Source: Steroidobacter agaridevorans
GTDB taxonomy: Bacteria; Pseudomonadota; Gammaproteobacteria; Steroidobacterales; Steroidobacteraceae
Assembly: GCF_009932555.1 (NCBI RefSeq)
Contig: NZ_BLJO01000005.1
Location: forward strand, 525,556-589,555
Direction of reading: 5' to 3'
Length of the DNA: 64,000 nucleotides
Every line of letters begins with the position of its first letter. The first letter of the stretch is position 1. The translations under genes and the position numbers were made by a program. Of the stretch, positions 61,837 to 64,000 are shown one piece after another. Below the pieces are notes generated by a model. It saw only the letters and a list, made by a program, of their open reading frames with translations. It was not told where the DNA came from and did not search any database.

Positions 61837-64000
61837 TCACCCCAGCACAACGAGCAAATCCTTCGCGTCAACGGTCTCCCCATGCTTCGTGACGACCTCG
61901 GCGATCGTCGCATCACGATCCGACCGAACCGACGTTTCCATCTTCATCGCCTCGATCGTGAGCAACACATCGCCGCGCTTCACTTTGTCGCCCTGACGAA
62001 CCGCCACAGTGGCGACCGTGCCGGGCATCGGCGCGCCGACCTGGTTGGCGTCGGTGGGCTCGGCTTTGCGGCGAGGCGGTTTCAGCGCGACCTGGCTGCG
62101 ATCGGGCACCTTCACTGAGCGCGGCTGGCCGTTCAACTCGAAGAACACCGTGCGCGTGCCATCTTCATGGCTGTCGCTCACCGCGACGAAGCGAACGATG
62201 AGGGACTTGCCGCGGTCGATGTCGACCGTGACTTCATCGCCCGGCTCCATGCCGTAGAAGAACAGCGGCGTCGGCAACACGCTGACACGGCCATAGTCGA
62301 GCCGGTTCTTCATGTAGTCGAGGAACACCTTCGGGTACATCAAGTACGACGCGAATTCCTCATCCGTGATCTCGCGCCAGGTCTTGTTCTGGGCTTCATC
62401 GCGCGCCTTCTTCAGATCGATCGGCGCCAGCACCTCGCCGGGGCGACCGGTCATCGGCGCAACTCCCTTCAGCACCTTCTCTTGCAGAGCCGACGGGAAA
62501 CCGCCATATGGCTGGCCGAGATCGCCGCGGAACAGCGAGACGACCGATTCGGGGAAGGCGATTTCAGTATCGGGATCGAGCACCTGCTCGGGCGTGAGAT
62601 TGCTGGTGACCATCATGATCGCCATGTCGCCGACGACCTTGGAGGTCGGCGTGACCTTCACGATGTCACCGAACATCTCGTTCACCTTGGCGTAAGCGCG
62701 CGCCACTTCCGGCCAGCGCACGTCGTCGATGCCAAGGGAGCGCGCTTGCTCGCGCAGGTTGGTGAACTGTCCACCGGGCATGCCATGGACATACACCTCG
62801 GACGCACCCGAGCGCAGGTCGCTCTCGAACGCGCTGTAGCAGTGACGCACCTGTTCCCAGTAGCCGGACAGCACGCGCAGATTTTCTGGATTGAGTCCGG
62901 AGTCACGCGGGCTGTGACGCAGGGCTTCGACGATCGAACCCAGGTTGGGCTGCGAAGTGAGACCGCTCATGGCGTCCAACGCACCATCGACCGCATCGGC
63001 GCCCGCATCGACGGCCGCGAGCACGCTGGCGGCGGCGATGCCGCTCGTGTCGTGCGTATGGAAGTGCACCGGCAGGCCGACCTCTTCCTTCAACGCCTTG
63101 ACCAGCGTGTAAGCAGCGTGCGGCTGGCACAAACCCGCCATGTCCTTGATGCCGAGAATGTGCGCACCCGCCGACTTCAACTCGTGCGCCATCGACAAGT
63201 AGTACTTCAAGTCGTACTTGGTCTGGCGCGGATCGGTCAGATTACCGGTGTAGCAAATCGCAGCCTCGCAGAGCGCACCCGACTCGCGAACGGCGTCGAT
63301 CGCGACGCGCATGTTCTCGACCCAGTTCAGCGAATCGAACACTCGGAACAAGTCGATGCCCGACTGCGCCGCCTGCTTCACGAAATACTTCACGACGTTG
63401 TCGGGATAATTGGTATATCCGACCGCGTTCGCCGAACGCAGCAGCATCTGCAACAGCAGGTTCGGCATGGCGCTGCGGAATTCCTGCAATCGCTCCCACG
63501 GGCACTCGTTGAGGAAGCGCATTGCCACGTCGAACGTCGCGCCGCCCCAGCACTCGACCGAGAACAGATCGGGCAGCAGGCTCGCGTAGTACGGCGCGAT
63601 GGCCTTCATGTCATAGGTGCGGAAGCGCGTGGCGAGCAGCGATTGATGCGCATCTCGCATCGTCGTGTCAGTGAGCAGCACGCGCTTCTGCTCGAGCATC
63701 CATTGCGCGAACTTGTCGGGGCCCAGTTCGTCGAGCTTCTGCTTGGTGCCGGACGCGGGTGCGGGCAACTCGACCTTGGGTAGCTTCGGCTGCACCAGTC
63801 GCTGCGGCTTCGGTCGCGACTTCACTTCGGGATTGCCGTTCACGACGACATCGCCGATGAAGTTCAGCAAGCGCGACGCGCGATCCTTCTTGCGCGGGAA
63901 ACGGAACAGCTCGGGCGTCTGATCGATGAACTTGGTCGTGTACTCGGCGGACGCGAACTGCGGATGCAGGATCAACTGGTCGAGGAAGCGCAGATTCGTT
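61837..64000 (-). CDS. pyc: Pyruvate carboxylase, single-chain (5' end beyond window)
   Basis: The frame is open through the right edge. The sequence before the first in-window TTG continues as 'TNLRFLDQLILHPQFASAEY', the linker between the biotin carboxylase and carboxyltransferase parts of the fused enzyme, so the N-terminal domain lies outside. Visible are the carboxyltransferase domain ('LTDTTMRDAHQSLLATRFRT', 'ECWGGATFDVAMRFL', metal His in 'PVHFHTHDTSGIAAAS'), a PC tetramerisation-like region, and the biotinyl domain with 'TIEAMKMETSVRSD', where the Lys carries biotin. The enzyme makes oxaloacetate from pyruvate and bicarbonate, replenishing the citric acid cycle. About 720 of an expected 1150 residues are present. 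Confidence 0.95.
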   Translation of the reverse strand, partial: TNLRFLDQLILHPQFASAEYTTKFIDQTPELFRFPRKKDRASRLLNFIGDVVVNGNPEVKSRPKPQRLVQPKLPKVELPAPASGTKQKLDELGPDKFAQWMLEQKRVLLTDTTMRDAHQSLLATRFRTYDMKAIAPYYASLLPDLFSVECWGGATFDVAMRFLNECPWERLQEFRSAMPNLLLQMLLRSANAVGYTNYPDNVVKYFVKQAAQSGIDLFRVFDSLNWVENMRVAIDAVRESGALCEAAICYTGNLTDPRQTKYDLKYYLSMAHELKSAGAHILGIKDMAGLCQPHAAYTLVKALKEEVGLPVHFHTHDTSGIAAASVLAAVDAGADAVDGALDAMSGLTSQPNLGSIVEALRHSPRDSGLNPENLRVLSGYWEQVRHCYSAFESDLRSGASEVYVHGMPGGQFTNLREQARSLGIDDVRWPEVARAYAKVNEMFGDIVKVTPTSKVVGDMAIMMVTSNLTPEQVLDPDTEIAFPESVVSLFRGDLGQPYGGFPSALQEKVLKGVAPMTGRPGEVLAPIDLKKARDEAQNKTWREITDEEFASYLMYPKVFLDYMKNRLDYGRVSVLPTPLFFYGMEPGDEVTVDIDRGKSLIVRFVAVSDSHEDGTRTVFFELNGQPRSVKVPDRSQVALKPPRRKAEPTDANQVGAPMPGTVATVAVRQGDKVKRGDVLLTIEAMKMETSVRSDRDATIAEVVTKHGETVDAKDLLVVLG

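Overview
The window is GC-rich, densely coded proteobacterial chromosome. I read it as a gammaproteobacterium, most likely Steroidobacteraceae or a close relative. This is inference from gene types: a roughly 506-residue threonine ammonia-lyase with a double ACT region, a 168-residue acetolactate synthase small subunit, a PA0069-type radical SAM protein, a GlyGly-CTERM-like protease and a large TonB-dependent receptor. No rRNA, tRNA, insertion sequence, phage or CRISPR array was found. Both edges cut genes: a DUF1295 protein on the left and pyruvate carboxylase on the right.

Region 1 (1-2966, + strand) holds the end of a DUF1295 reductase-like membrane protein, a cyclopropane-fatty-acid-synthase-like methyltransferase and a TPR protein with a TonB-like C-terminus. 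Region 2 (2963-17613, - strand) is a run of eleven genes, mostly overlapping or closely spaced. It encodes three or four lipoproteins, a membrane Ser/Thr kinase with periplasmic TPR and PEGA-like parts, an FHA-TM-PEGA-SUMF1 fusion, a MotA/TolQ/ExbB-like channel, an FHA protein with an actin/Hsp70-like N-terminus, and two membrane-anchored von Willebrand A proteins. Together these look like a kinase-controlled, envelope-spanning and possibly ion-driven machine, and this is the best candidate here for an undescribed system.

Region 3 (17890-24692) holds a radical SAM protein, an MFS transporter and a complete general stress response module of the kind known from Alphaproteobacteria: anti-sigma factor NepR, sigma factor EcfG and a HisKA_2-type sensor kinase on the - strand, with the anti-anti-sigma response regulator PhyR divergent on the + strand. 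EcfG-type promoters (GGAAC-N16/17-CGTT) can be read directly in the nepR/phyR intergenic region, and before a DUF1328 membrane protein and a small lipoprotein, which gives a readable local regulon.

Region 4 (24749-43281) is mostly metabolic and envelope genes: alpha/beta hydrolases (one without its catalytic Ser and His), a 48-residue histone-H1-like protein, a second TPR Ser/Thr kinase, a nucleotidyltransferase with a small partner ORF, ilvA, a Tat-exported class V aminotransferase, an S9 peptidase with a coupled Tat-type epimerase, a lipoprotein, a TPR protein, and a beta-oxidation pair (bifunctional FadB/EHHADH-like protein and thiolase). A regulator made of two fused TetR units follows (43486-44757), then a TonB-dependent receptor.

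Region 5 (48245-64000) contains acetolactate synthase genes in an unusual divergent arrangement with an attenuator-like leader, a GST, a quinone oxidoreductase, a P-II protein, a reprolysin-like protease, a CbpA-like DnaJ protein, a FixL/FixJ-like two-component system beside a degenerate receiver-only protein, a receiver-PAS-GGDEF-EAL protein, a 500-bp non-coding stretch with a perfect 26-bp inverted repeat, and most of a single-chain pyruvate carboxylase.
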